From: Mesorhizobium jarvisii
GTDB taxonomy: Bacteria > Pseudomonadota > Alphaproteobacteria > Rhizobiales > Rhizobiaceae
Direction of reading: 5' to 3'
DNA length: 64,000 bases
Assembly (NCBI RefSeq): GCF_003601985.1
Contig: NZ_QZXA01000003.1
Coordinates: 434,001-498,000 of the forward strand
Position numbers and translations under genes: made by a program. Under the pieces are notes generated by a model. It saw only the letters and a list, made by a program, of their open reading frames with translations. It was not told the DNA's origin and did no database searches. How positions within the stretch are numbered: position 1 is the stretch's first letter; every line of letters begins with the position of its first letter. This document shows, piece by piece, positions 8,390-17,042 of this stretch.

Positions 8390-8728
8390 TCAATCGCCTT
8401 CGCCAGGCTCGGCGGAGAAGTATTTCTCGAACTTGCCGGCCTCGCCATCGAAGGTCTTGGCGTCTGCCGGCGGCTCCTTCTTGGCGGTGATGTTGGGCCA
8501 TTTCTCGGCATATTCGGTGTTGATCTGCAGCCATTTGTCGAGGCCTGGCTCGGTGTCGGGCTTGATCGCGTCGGCCGGGCATTCAGGCTCGCAGACGCCG
8601 CAGTCGATGCACTCGTCGGGATGGATGACGAGCATGTTCTCGCCTTCGTAGAAACAGTCGACCGGACAGACCTCGATGCAGTCCATATATTTGCATTTGA
8701 TGCAATTGTCGGTCACGACATAGGTCAT
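8390..8728 (-). CDS. fdxA: 7Fe ferredoxin FdxA
   Basis: Small soluble electron carrier with one [3Fe-4S] and one [4Fe-4S] cluster. Cysteines at 9, 12(region CIKC), 17, 21 (CIEVCP) and at 40, 43, 46, 50 ([12 protein letters not shown]) give the FdxA pattern, and the C-terminal extension of about 50 residues brings it to 112, the usual length for Rhizobiales. Conserved neighbours are carD downstream and the S4 protein upstream. Its redox partner is not shown by the sequence. Confidence 0.93.
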   Translation of the reverse strand: MTYVVTDNCIKCKYMDCIEVCPVDCFYEGENMLVIHPDECIDCGVCEPECPADAIKPDTEPGLDKWLQINTEYAEKWPNITAKKEPPADAKTFDGEAGKFEKYFSAEPGEGD

Positions 8729-8977
8729 CGGTCGGCTCCGGGACGTCCCAGCTTAATGGGCCAGTTTTCTTGGGCTTTTTCCGTGAGGTAACGCCTTTGT
8801 CTCTCGCTTGCAAGCGTTGCCATGCCCGACCGCTTCGGCGTTGGCGGAATGGAATTCCAGCCGGCAGGCACGGCGAGGGCGGCTGATGTCTTGTGGAGCA
8901 TCTTGTTTGCCGGGCTCGGTTCCGTCCTGCGCCCGCCGTTGCCCGGGGATTTCGGCCCGCGGTCTGGCCGGCAAGCC

Positions 8978-9364
8978 TCAATCGTCACCAAGCAAGCGGT
9001 CGGTCTGGCGGCGCTCTCTTTTGGTCGGGCGGCCGCTGCCGGCCTCGCGCAGCGCCGGTATGGCGTCGGGAAGCGCCTCCCCCTTCGGTGTGGGCGGCGG
9101 CGACATGTCCTCGTAGAGGGTGCGGGCTTCCTCCGCCGGGCCGCGCCGGACACCCGCGCCAAGCACCTTCCAGACGAAAATGCGCCGGTCGAGCGTGATG
9201 GTCAGCACGTCACCCGGCTTGACCAGATCGGAGGCCTGCGCTGCTTTGTCGCGATTGATGCGCACGCGCCCGGCGACGACGAGCTTCGCCGCCAGTGAGC
9301 GCGATTTCACCGCGCGCGAGAAGAACAGCCATTTGTCGATGCGCTGGCGGCCTTCGGCAACCAT
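8978..9364 (-). CDS. S4-domain RNA-binding protein (Hsp15-like)
   Basis: Residues about 8-70 form an S4 RNA-binding fold (QRIDKWLFFSRAVKSRSLAAKLVVAGRVRIN, VKPGDVLTI), followed by a basic tail rich in Arg and Lys (GRPTKRERRQTDRL). Hsp15 (HslR) proteins of this size (128 residues) bind free 50S subunits carrying nascent chains and help recycle them. It lies 15 bases after the helicase stop on the same strand, so the two RNA-related genes are probably co-transcribed. Exact target unproven. Confidence 0.85.
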   Translation of the reverse strand: MVAEGRQRIDKWLFFSRAVKSRSLAAKLVVAGRVRINRDKAAQASDLVKPGDVLTITLDRRIFVWKVLGAGVRRGPAEEARTLYEDMSPPPTPKGEALPDAIPALREAGSGRPTKRERRQTDRLLGDD

Positions 9365-9379
9365 CGAACCCTTCCGAGC

Positions 9380-12300
9380 CTACTTCTTCAGCTGGTCGCG
9401 CAAGGCGGCGAGCTTGGCGAAGGGCGAATCCGGATCGAAGCGCACCGGACGTTCTTCGCGCGGCTTCGGCTGGAAAGCGGGCTTTGCGCCTCCCTTGCCG
9501 CGATCGGGACCGCCCTTGCCCTCGGGCCGGCCACCCTTCCAGTCGGGTCGGCCTTCGCGGCGCTCGGGACGCTCGCCCTGCGGGCGGCCGTCACGGCGCT
9601 GATCGCCTTCACCCTGCGGCTTGGGCTTGAACTTGGAACGGTCGAAGCGCGGCTTGCCGGCGCCATCGCGCCGCCCCTCATGGGTGAGACGTTCTCCGGG
9701 CGCGGCCGTGGCCGGTGCGCCGGCGGCATCGGCGGGCGCATTGTTTCGGCCGCGCGCTTGTCCATTGCGCTGGCGGTTGTTGCGGCCTTCGTGATGGCGG
9801 GGGCGCTGTTCGAAACGGCCCTGGCGCCACAGCAGGATGGGCTTGGGCGCTTCGGCTTCGGCGATGGGCTCGCCGGCGGCCGCTTCGGCCACCACGGCAG
9901 GCTCGTCCGAAACCGCTTCCGTCGCCGGTGCAGCTTCGGAAACTGGCTCCGCCGGCGTCGCCTCGACCGATTCGGCTTCCGCTTCCGGCGCGGCAACAGG
10001 TTCAGCAACCGCTTCGGCGACAGCGACCTCTGTAGCGGGTTCTTCCACGGCTTCGGCTGGAGCTTCCGGTTGCGCTTCCGCGACCGGCTCCGCTGTCGTT
10101 TCCGCGATGACCTCGGCGGGAGTTTCGAGCGCGGTCTCGGCAACAGCCGGTTCCGAACCTTCGACCGCCGCCTCCGCGGCCGCGTCCGTAGCGGCTGCCT
10201 CGGCTGCCTTGGCCTGCTCGGCGCGCGCGGCTTCTTCCGCCGCGAGTTTCGCGGCAGCGGCTTCACGCGCGGCGGTGTCCTGCGCCTCCAGCCGCGCCTT
10301 CACCTCCGCCGCCGGCTTCGGCTCGGCGCGGTAACCGAGGCCCTTGAGAATCTCTTCCATGTCGTCGGCGGTGGCACCAAGGATCGACATCATCGGCGGC
10401 GTCACCATGAAGGAATGGCCGTCATAGGCGCCGTCCGGACGCTGGCCGAGGCCGGGCTTCCAGTTGGTCGCCGGACGGATGAGGTCCGCCAGCCGCTCCA
10501 ATATGTCGATGCGCACGGCGCGGCGGCCGAGATTGCGATAGCCGGCAAGCTTGTAGAAAGCCTTGTCGAAGGCAGGATCGATGACCACGGAGGTACGGCC
10601 GGACGCCAGCGCGTGGACGACGTCGCCGAAACCAGGCTTGTCCTTGCCGTCGTTCTGCAGCGCCCACAGCAAGGTCACCAGCCCGGCGGGGGCCGGCTTG
10701 ATCAAAGCGGGCACGAAGACGTGGTAGGCGCCGAAGCGCACACCAAGGCGGCGCAGGGCCGCGCGACCCTCCTGGTCGAGCGACTTCATCTCCTCGGCGA
10801 TATCGCGGCGGTTGATGAGGCCGAAATTCTCGACCAGCTGGAAGGCAATGCCGCGGCCGATGCCGGAAATCTGGTCGGCGTTCTTCAGGTCGACGAGCGG
10901 CTTCAGCAGCGTTTCGATCTGGAAATTGACGAAGCGTTCGGCGCGCGCGGCGACCTTGTCGCGCGCCGGGCCGGTCAGCTGTTCGTCGGCCAAAAGCACA
11001 AGGCGCGGCTTCAGCGCGTCTTCGCCCGAAACCAGCGTGCCGATCGGCGCGCCGATCCAGCGTAGCGTGCCGTCCGAGCCTAGCGCCAGGTCGCCATTGG
11101 CGCAGGCGCCGAAGCGTTCGGCGCGCGCCTCGAACTCGGCGGCAAGCGCCTTTTGCGCGGCCGTGCGCACGGCCTTGGCGTCTTCGCCGCCGGCGGTCTG
11201 GTCGGCGGTGAAGCGGAACCCTTGCAACTCGCCGACATGGTGGCCTTCGACAAGGACGGTTCCGGTAGGACTGATTTCGGCTTCAGGCATTGTATTTTCT
11301 CTAAGGCGCCGCATGAGGACGGAAGTCCTGCGGTCTACGAAGCGTTTCGTCAACCGCTCATGCAGCGCATCCGACAATCTGTCTTCGATTTCGCGCGTCT
11401 TTTCCTGCCAGTGTGCCTGATCGGCCAGCCAGCCGGGCCGGTTCGACACGAATGTCCAGGTGCGGATTTGGGCAATGCGGTGCGACAGCGTGTCGATGTC
11501 GCCCTCGGTGGTGTCGGCGCGGCGCACCTGCTCGGCCATGTAGTTCTCGTCGACATGGCCATGACGGGCGAGGTCCATGTAGATGGAGGCGATGAGGTCG
11601 GCATGCTGGGCAGGCGCGATCTTCCTGTAGTCGGGCAGCGCGCAGGCTTCCCACAGCAGCGCCACGCGCTTGGCATCGGTGGCGAGCGCGCGGATGTCCT
11701 CGTCGCGGGAGAGATATTCCAGCGCCTGTGCGTCGACCGCCGGCAGGGCGCGCGTCAGGCCCTCGACCGGCGCGTTGGTCTCGATCGAGCGCTTCAGCGC
11801 ATCGAGACTGGCGAAGTCGAAATGCGCGGTGCGCCACTGCAGCACCTTCACCGGATCGAAGTCGTGGCCCTCGATCTTCTTGACGAGGTCTTCGTCGAGC
11901 GGGTCGACCTGAGCGGTGACGCCGAACGTGCCGTCGCGCAGATGCCGGCCGGCGCGGCCGGCAATCTGGCCGAGTTCGGCCGCCGTCAGATTACGGTACT
12001 GGTAGCCGTCGAATTTGCGGTTCTGGGCGAAGGCGACATGGTCGAGATCGAGGTTGAGACCCATGCCGATGGCGTCGGTGGCGACGAGATAGTCGACATC
12101 ACCCGACTGGAACAGCGCCACCTGGGCGTTGCGGGTGCGCGGCGAAAGCGCGCCGAGCACGACGGCGGCACCGCCCTGCTGGCGGCGGATCAGCTCGGCG
12201 ATGGCATAGACCTCGTCGGCGGAAAAGGCGACGATCGCGGTGCGGCGCGGCAGGCGAGTCAGTTTCTTCGAACCGGCATAGGCCAGGTGCGACAGCCTTG

Positions 12301-12769
12301 GCCGCGTCACCACCGAGACGCCCTTCAGCAGGCGCTGCAGGATGCCATGCATGGTGGCGGCACCAAGCAGCAGCGTTTCCTGGCGGCCGCGCAGATGCAG
12401 GATACGGTCGGTGAAGATGTGGCCGCGCTCGAGGTCGCCGGCGAGCTGCACCTCGTCGATGGCGACGAAGGCGGCGTCGGTCTCGCGCGGCATGGCCTCG
12501 ACGGTGCAGACCGAATATTTGGCGCCTGGCGGCTGGATCTTCTCCTCGCCGGTGATCAGCGCGACCTTGTGGGCGCCGACCTTTTCGCAGACGCGCGCAT
12601 AGACTTCCCGGGCCAGCAGCCTGAGCGGCAGGCCGATGACGCCGGTTTCGTGCGCCACCATCCGCTCGATGGCGAGATGGGTCTTGCCGGTGTTGGTTGG
12701 GCCAAGCACGGCGGTCACGTCGCGGCCCGACAAGATCAGCGGCTCAGTGTGTTTCGGCTGGATGTTCAT
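9380..12769 (-). CDS. SUV3-like DEAD/H-box-related RNA helicase with long disordered tail
   Basis: Predicted ATP-dependent RNA helicase related to mitochondrial SUV3. Chosen start is the ATG at 12769, giving 1129 residues; an upstream ATG (12901) would add 44 residues that look non-conserved, and AGG precedes the chosen codon. Walker A GPTNTGKTHL is at 23-32, the Walker B-type box reads AIDEVQLAG, and the second RecA domain has QIAGRAGRH. After the helicase core, about 850-1010 is an Ala/Glu/Pro/Val-rich acidic stretch, and the end is a basic Arg/Gly/Lys segment (RQGRFEQRPRHHEGRNNRQR and repeats of EGRPDWKGGRPEGKGG type) likely to bind RNA. Probably works in RNA decay, by analogy only. Confidence 0.85.
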   Translation of the reverse strand: MNIQPKHTEPLILSGRDVTAVLGPTNTGKTHLAIERMVAHETGVIGLPLRLLAREVYARVCEKVGAHKVALITGEEKIQPPGAKYSVCTVEAMPRETDAAFVAIDEVQLAGDLERGHIFTDRILHLRGRQETLLLGAATMHGILQRLLKGVSVVTRPRLSHLAYAGSKKLTRLPRRTAIVAFSADEVYAIAELIRRQQGGAAVVLGALSPRTRNAQVALFQSGDVDYLVATDAIGMGLNLDLDHVAFAQNRKFDGYQYRNLTAAELGQIAGRAGRHLRDGTFGVTAQVDPLDEDLVKKIEGHDFDPVKVLQWRTAHFDFASLDALKRSIETNAPVEGLTRALPAVDAQALEYLSRDEDIRALATDAKRVALLWEACALPDYRKIAPAQHADLIASIYMDLARHGHVDENYMAEQVRRADTTEGDIDTLSHRIAQIRTWTFVSNRPGWLADQAHWQEKTREIEDRLSDALHERLTKRFVDRRTSVLMRRLRENTMPEAEISPTGTVLVEGHHVGELQGFRFTADQTAGGEDAKAVRTAAQKALAAEFEARAERFGACANGDLALGSDGTLRWIGAPIGTLVSGEDALKPRLVLLADEQLTGPARDKVAARAERFVNFQIETLLKPLVDLKNADQISGIGRGIAFQLVENFGLINRRDIAEEMKSLDQEGRAALRRLGVRFGAYHVFVPALIKPAPAGLVTLLWALQNDGKDKPGFGDVVHALASGRTSVVIDPAFDKAFYKLAGYRNLGRRAVRIDILERLADLIRPATNWKPGLGQRPDGAYDGHSFMVTPPMMSILGATADDMEEILKGLGYRAEPKPAAEVKARLEAQDTAAREAAAAKLAAEEAARAEQAKAAEAAATDAAAEAAVEGSEPAVAETALETPAEVIAETTAEPVAEAQPEAPAEAVEEPATEVAVAEAVAEPVAAPEAEAESVEATPAEPVSEAAPATEAVSDEPAVVAEAAAGEPIAEAEAPKPILLWRQGRFEQRPRHHEGRNNRQRNGQARGRNNAPADAAGAPATAAPGERLTHEGRRDGAGKPRFDRSKFKPKPQGEGDQRRDGRPQGERPERREGRPDWKGGRPEGKGGPDRGKGGAKPAFQPKPREERPVRFDPDSPFAKLAALRDQLKK

Positions 12770-13481
12770 CGACCTGGAAATAAGGCTTTCTGGCCTCTGG
12801 TTGTCGGGAGCGTGCCTCAACTGGCGCGTATGACAGGCGACACATAGGGATTTCGGGCGCGAAGCGAAAGCGGAATGTTCCACCGGCAGCTTCGAAAGCA
12901 ACTCTGTCTGGCGCTAAATTGGCTGCTGCTTAACTGATGGAACGAGTCTGGAACGAATCAGCTACGAATCGGCGACTCGCTCAGATTCAGCTTTTGTTCA
13001 CGGCTACATATGGATTTTGTGATGCTGAGTCTCACCACATGCTGAATCGTCGAACTGGCCCGTTTTATGCTGGGTGAGCCTTGTCCTTAACCTTTGCCGG
13101 CAAATGAACGGAGCAGGTCGGGGGCTATCGCTCAAGATTATGAAATTGTTAATCTTTCTGAATTTGCCGTTAAGGAAAAACAGCTGATTCCGGGGCATTA
13201 ACGTTAACTTCCGCTCAAAGCCGGAACGAATCGGCGACAAATCAGCGCCAACGGGATTTTCCCGTTTTGTTCCCTCAATATCTTGTGTTGCGAACAGTTT
13301 ATCCACCGAGGATTCACAGGCTTGTCCACAGGGTTCGCACAGACGGCGCTGTCGCCATTAACCTTTGCGTGCCGGATTGGGGCATCGCGCCGTGGCGGGG
13401 TATTTTTCCGGCCTCCAAGGCGTCAGGGGAAACGGACCGGTTCCCCGGTCCGTTCGTCACAATCCGAAGCCGTTGGACGTC
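12770..13481. other. Gene-free region with dense GANTC, TTAA and DnaA-box-like sites
   Basis: About 710 bases separate the helicase start from the end of phaB. From 12944 to 13315 I count ten GANTC sites: at 12944, 12955, 12966, 12974, 12984, 13027, 13044, 13186, 13228 and 13311. Sequences close to the DnaA box TTATCCACA lie at 13299-13307 (TTATCCACC) and 13322-13330 (TTGTCCACA). TTAA motifs include the palindrome TTAACGTTAA (13198-13207) and two copies of TTAACCTTTGC (13087 and 13358). The stretch 13130-13210 is AT-rich for this genome, and AACGGGA-TTT-TCCCGTT (13250-13266) forms a hairpin. The one open frame inside (13004-13306, minus) looks like chance. Confidence 0.6.
13431..13454 (-). 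terminator. Likely terminator of phaB
   Basis: AACGGACCGG (13431-13440) pairs perfectly with CCGGTCCGTT (13445-13454) across a four-base loop, 27 bases beyond the phaB stop. On the transcribed strand the stem ends GTTT before C residues, so the T-run is short. Position and a 10-bp GC stem support a terminator. Confidence 0.6.
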
Positions 13482-14207
13482 TCAGACGAAGTACTGGCCG
13501 CCATTGGCAGTGATGGTCGAGCCGGTGATGAAGCCGGCATCCTGCGAAGCGAGGAAGACGACGCAGCGCGCGATCTCTTCCGGCTCGCCGAGGCGGCCGA
13601 CCGGGATCTGCGGCAGGATGCGCTCGTTGAGCACCTTCTCGTCGATGGCCTTGACCATTTCGGTGGCGATGTAGCCGGGGCAGATGACGTTGACGGTGAT
13701 GCCCGCGCGGGCGCCCTCCTGGGCGAGCGCCTTCGAGAAACCGATGTCGCCGGCCTTGGCGGCGGAATAATTGACCTGGCCGGCCTGGCCCTTCTGGCCG
13801 TTGATCGAGGAGATGGTGATGACGCGGCCGAACTTGCGATCGCGCATGCCGTTCCACAGCGGATGCGTCATGTTGAAGACACCGGACAGATTGGTGTCGA
13901 TGACTTCTTTCCACTGGTCGCGGGTGATCTTGTGGAACATGGCATCGCGGGTGATGCCGGCATTGTTGACCAGCACCGAGACCGGGCCGAGGTCGGCCTC
14001 GACCTGTTTGATGCCGGCGGCGCAAGCGTCATAGTCGGCGACCGACCATTTGTAGACCGGGATGCCGGTCTCGGCCTTGAACTTCGCCGCCGCTTCGTCG
14101 TTGCCGGCGTAGTTCGCGGCAACCGAATAGCCGGCGGTCTTCAAGGCGATCGAGATCGCCGCGCCGATGCCGCGCGATCCGCCCGTGACGATTGCTACCT
14201 TGGTCAT
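13482..14207 (-). CDS. phaB: Acetoacetyl-CoA reductase PhaB
   Basis: NADPH-dependent reduction of acetoacetyl-CoA to (R)-3-hydroxybutyryl-CoA, the second step of polyhydroxybutyrate synthesis. The 241-residue short-chain dehydrogenase has the nucleotide motif TGGSRGIG at 8-15, NNAG near 85, the catalytic YSAAK, and the PhaB-type end ANGGQYFV. It follows phaA on the same strand with a 90-base gap, the usual phaAB order in rhizobia. Confidence 0.95.
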   Translation of the reverse strand: MTKVAIVTGGSRGIGAAISIALKTAGYSVAANYAGNDEAAAKFKAETGIPVYKWSVADYDACAAGIKQVEADLGPVSVLVNNAGITRDAMFHKITRDQWKEVIDTNLSGVFNMTHPLWNGMRDRKFGRVITISSINGQKGQAGQVNYSAAKAGDIGFSKALAQEGARAGITVNVICPGYIATEMVKAIDEKVLNERILPQIPVGRLGEPEEIARCVVFLASQDAGFITGSTITANGGQYFV

Positions 14208-14297
14208 GCATTTCCCCTTTTTGATATCGCCCTGTTTTCGGGCTTGGCAGGCACTGGATTCTGAACGGGCGGCTCGCGCCGCCCGCTCATCGTTTTC

Positions 14298-15482
14298 TCA
14301 GAGCGCTTCAACGCACATGGCGACGCCCATGCCGCCGCCGATGCACAGCGTGGCGAGGCCCTTCTTGGCGCCGCGGCGGCGCATCTCGTAGACCAGCGTG
14401 TTGAAGACGCGGGCGCCCGAGGCACCGATCGGATGGCCGATGGCGATGGCGCCGCCATTGACGTTGACGATCGAGGGATCCCAGCCCATGCCCTTGTTGA
14501 CGGCGCAGGCCTGCGCGGCAAAGGCCTCGTTGGCCTCGACCAGGTCGAGATCGCCGACCGACCAGCCGGCCTTCTCCAAAGCCTTGCGCGAGGCGGGGAT
14601 CGGGCCGGTTCCCATGATCGCCGGATCGACACCGGCGGTTGCCCAGGATGCAATGCGCACCAGCGGGGTGATGCCGCGCCTTGCGGCCTCCGCTTCGCTC
14701 ATCAGCAGCGCGCCAGCGGCTCCGTCATTGATGCCGGAGGCGTTGGCGGCGGTCACCGAGCCGTCCTTGTCGAAGGCCGGCTTCAGCTTGGTCATGGCGT
14801 CGAGCGTGGCGCCGTGGCGGATGTATTCGTCCTGGTCGACAATGGTGTCGCCCTTCCTGCCCTTGATGGTGAAGGCGACGATTTCGTCCTTGAATTTGCC
14901 GGCCTTCTGCGCGGCCTCGGCGTTGTTCTGCGAGGCCAGCGCGAACTGATCCTGATCGTCACGGGTGATCTGGAACTGGCGTGCGACGTTTTCGGCGGTG
15001 TTGCCCATGTGGTAGCCGTTGAAGGCGTCCCACAGGCCGTCCTTGATCATGGTGTCGATCATCTTGTAGTCGCCCATCTTGACGCCGGCGCGCAGGTGCT
15101 CGGCGTGCGGCGACAGCGACATCGATTCCTGTCCGCCGGCAACGATCACCTTGGCGTCGCCGGTGGCGATCTGCTGCATGCCGAGCGCGATGGCGCGCAG
15201 GCCCGAGCCGCAAACCTGGTTGAGGCCCCAGGCAGTGGTCTCCTTGGGCAGGCCGGCAATGATCGAGGCCTGGCGGGCCGGGTTCTGGCCCTGGGCCGCG
15301 GTCAGCACCTGGCCGAGAATGACCTCGTCGACCTCGGCTGCCTCGACACCGGCTCGCGACAAAAGCTCCTTGATGACGACAGCACCGAGTTCATGCGCCG
15401 GCGTGGCCGCGAAAGCACCGTTGAAGGAGCCGACGGCCGTGCGCGCGGCACTGGCGACAACGATGGAATTGGCAGAGGACAT
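14298..15482 (-). CDS. phaA: Acetyl-CoA acetyltransferase (beta-ketothiolase) PhaA
   Basis: Condenses two acetyl-CoA to acetoacetyl-CoA, the first step of polyhydroxybutyrate synthesis. The 394-residue thiolase has the acylated cysteine in NQVCGSGLRA, the GHPIGASGAR motif, and the C-terminal CIGGGMGVAM with the proton-transfer cysteine. I start at 15482 (MSSANSIVVA), because TGGAGAAGAAA precedes it at SD distance; an upstream ATG at 15530 would add 16 residues without support. The upstream region holds sites resembling PhaR operators. Confidence 0.95.
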   Translation of the reverse strand: MSSANSIVVASAARTAVGSFNGAFAATPAHELGAVVIKELLSRAGVEAAEVDEVILGQVLTAAQGQNPARQASIIAGLPKETTAWGLNQVCGSGLRAIALGMQQIATGDAKVIVAGGQESMSLSPHAEHLRAGVKMGDYKMIDTMIKDGLWDAFNGYHMGNTAENVARQFQITRDDQDQFALASQNNAEAAQKAGKFKDEIVAFTIKGRKGDTIVDQDEYIRHGATLDAMTKLKPAFDKDGSVTAANASGINDGAAGALLMSEAEAARRGITPLVRIASWATAGVDPAIMGTGPIPASRKALEKAGWSVGDLDLVEANEAFAAQACAVNKGMGWDPSIVNVNGGAIAIGHPIGASGARVFNTLVYEMRRRGAKKGLATLCIGGGMGVAMCVEAL

Positions 15483-15784
15483 TTTCTTCTCCAGACTTCG
15501 AGCTGTCGTGTTTTCAGGCATTGTTGGCAACTTTTCTTGCCCTTTCCATGACCCAAGTCAAACCGGAAATCGGCATGGCGCCCATGCACGCCAAGCAGGT
15601 CGCGCGCCGCCATGCCGGCGGGCGGGCCGCTGCTGCGCAGCATATTTTGCCTGCTATGCAGCATTATATGATCCCGCACTGCACAAACTGCTTGGAATTA
15701 TGAGGCTTTTGCGCATATCCTCAAAAAGGGCGCAATCGTTACCGGCTGCTTACTCAGGCGTGCCGGTGTCCGGGGAGGATGCAG
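15483..15784. other. phaA-phaR divergent regulatory region
   Basis: The 302-base gap contains promoters for both genes. Its middle (15633-15700) is rich in TGC/GCA motifs that resemble PhaR binding sites, and the stretch around 15640-15700 is comparatively AT-rich. No additional gene is supported. Confidence 0.55.
15633..15661. promoter_or_regulatory. Candidate PhaR operators between phaA and phaR
   Basis: CTGCTATGCAG at 15651-15661 fits the CTGC-N3/4-GCAG pattern reported for PhaR of Rhodobacter and Paracoccus. A shorter palindrome CTGCGCAG lies at 15633-15640, and further CTGC/TGCA half-sites follow at 15679-15692. The location between phaA and phaR suggests both genes are repressed by PhaR when polymer is absent. 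Confidence 0.6.
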
Positions 15785-16396
15785 ATGGCCGCAAAAGACG
15801 ACCCGATCATTATCAAGAAATACGCCAATCGCCGCCTCTATAATACGGGGACGAGCACCTATGTGACGCTCGAAGATCTGGCCGACATGGTCAAGAAGGG
15901 CGAGGAATTCACCGTTCAGGACGCCAAAACCGGCGACGACATCACGCATCCGGTGCTGACTCAGATCATTTTCGAGCTGGAGAACAAGGATGGGCAGAAC
16001 ATGCTGCCGATCCCGTTCCTGCGCCAGCTGATCGCCTTCTACGGCGACCAGATGCAGATGATCGTGCCGAGCTTCCTTGAACAGTCGATGATCGCCTTCT
16101 CCAAGGAACAGGAGCGCTTTCGCGAGCAGATGAAGGGCGCCATCGGCAAGTCGCCGCTCGATGTGATGAAGATGGCGACGCCGATCAAGGCACTGGAAGA
16201 ACAGACGCGCCGCAATATGGAAATGTTCCAGAACGCGATGCGGCTGTTCACGCCTTTCCCGCCCGCGGGCTCGGCGCCGGCCGCGGCCCCCACTGAGCCG
16301 GTCAGGAAGGACGCGCCGCCGGAGAAATCCGACGATCTGCAGCAGTTGAAGGACCAGATCGCGGCCATGCAGCGCAAGCTCGACACGATGTCGTGA
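15785..16396 (+). CDS. phaR: Polyhydroxyalkanoate synthesis repressor PhaR
   Basis: Binds both polymer granules and DNA and represses phasin and storage genes until polymer accumulates. The N-terminal PHB/PHA accumulation regulator domain is clear (IIIKKYANRRLYNTGTSTYV, LEDLADMVKKGEEFTVQDAKTGDDIT). A helical segment and a Pro/Ala linker follow, and then a short coiled-coil end (LQQLKDQIAAMQRKLDTM). The ribosome site GGGGAGG touches an ATG at 15779, so the ATG at 15785, six bases further, is the better start; this gives 203 residues. A 12-base perfect palindrome CCGGCTAGCCGG (16398-16409) lies just after the stop. Confidence 0.93.
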   Translation: MAAKDDPIIIKKYANRRLYNTGTSTYVTLEDLADMVKKGEEFTVQDAKTGDDITHPVLTQIIFELENKDGQNMLPIPFLRQLIAFYGDQMQMIVPSFLEQSMIAFSKEQERFREQMKGAIGKSPLDVMKMATPIKALEEQTRRNMEMFQNAMRLFTPFPPAGSAPAAAPTEPVRKDAPPEKSDDLQQLKDQIAAMQRKLDTMS

Positions 16397-16534
16397 ACCG
16401 GCTAGCCGGCAAGGCTTAGGCCAGATCCGGCTGTGCCTTGCCCATCAATGGTCGGGTGCCGCAATTCCCACGTTTCGCAAGGCGCCGACATCCGCCGCTC
16501 GAACGGACGGACGATATCAGCCGCGCCGGCTGGA

Positions 16535-16954
16535 TCATGCCCGCAGAGCGCCAGGCTCCCTGCCTGAGGCGAAAGGAAGCTCTTCGTCCTGCCAGCCTGA
16601 AATGCCGCCGATCATGATCTTGACCGGCAGGCCGAGGCTGGCCAGTTTGAAGGCCGCCCGGTCCGCGCCATTGCAATGCGGCCCGGCGCAATAGACGACG
16701 AACAGCGTGCCTGCCGGCCATTCAGCCATCCGCTCGGCCGATATCTCGCGGTGCGGCAGGTGCAGCGCACCCGGCACGTGGCGGCGCTCATACGCATCCG
16801 GCGAACCGACCACATGTAGAAGCATGAAGTCCGGCTCGCCGCCGCGCAGTGCTGCAGCAACGTCCGAACAATCGGTCTCGACGGAAAGCCGGCGCAGGAA
16901 ATGGTCGCGGGCAATCTCCGGCGAGGCTGGTGGAATGTCAGTCACATAGCTCAT
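16535..16954 (-). CDS. Rhodanese-like domain protein
   Basis: Single-domain sulfurtransferase fold of 139 residues. The active-site loop carries the cysteine in VVYCAGPHCNGADRAA, followed by the typical GLPVKIMIGGISGWQDE end of rhodanese domains; substrate not evident. Start at 16954 is set by GGAGG seven bases upstream; an in-frame ATG further upstream (17065) overlaps the neighbour's promoter and is unlikely. It diverges from the ftrA-type regulator, and rhodanese genes are often found next to this regulator, so it is a probable target. Confidence 0.85.
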   Translation of the reverse strand: MSYVTDIPPASPEIARDHFLRRLSVETDCSDVAAALRGGEPDFMLLHVVGSPDAYERRHVPGALHLPHREISAERMAEWPAGTLFVVYCAGPHCNGADRAAFKLASLGLPVKIMIGGISGWQDEELPFASGREPGALRA

Positions 16955-17042
16955 TATGGGCCTCCGTCGCTTTTGATGGAGTTGAGTAGCGCACCGGACC
17001 GGGCGATTGCAGCTGGCAGCTTTGCCATATATCGTCAAGATC

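Noticed and set aside
11153-12847. 564-codon plus-strand frame across the helicase gene
   Set aside because: Antisense of a well-supported helicase; no domain seen.
13004-13306. 100-codon minus-strand gene in the GANTC-rich gap
   Set aside because: AT-rich, unlike codon use, no ribosome site; probably chance.
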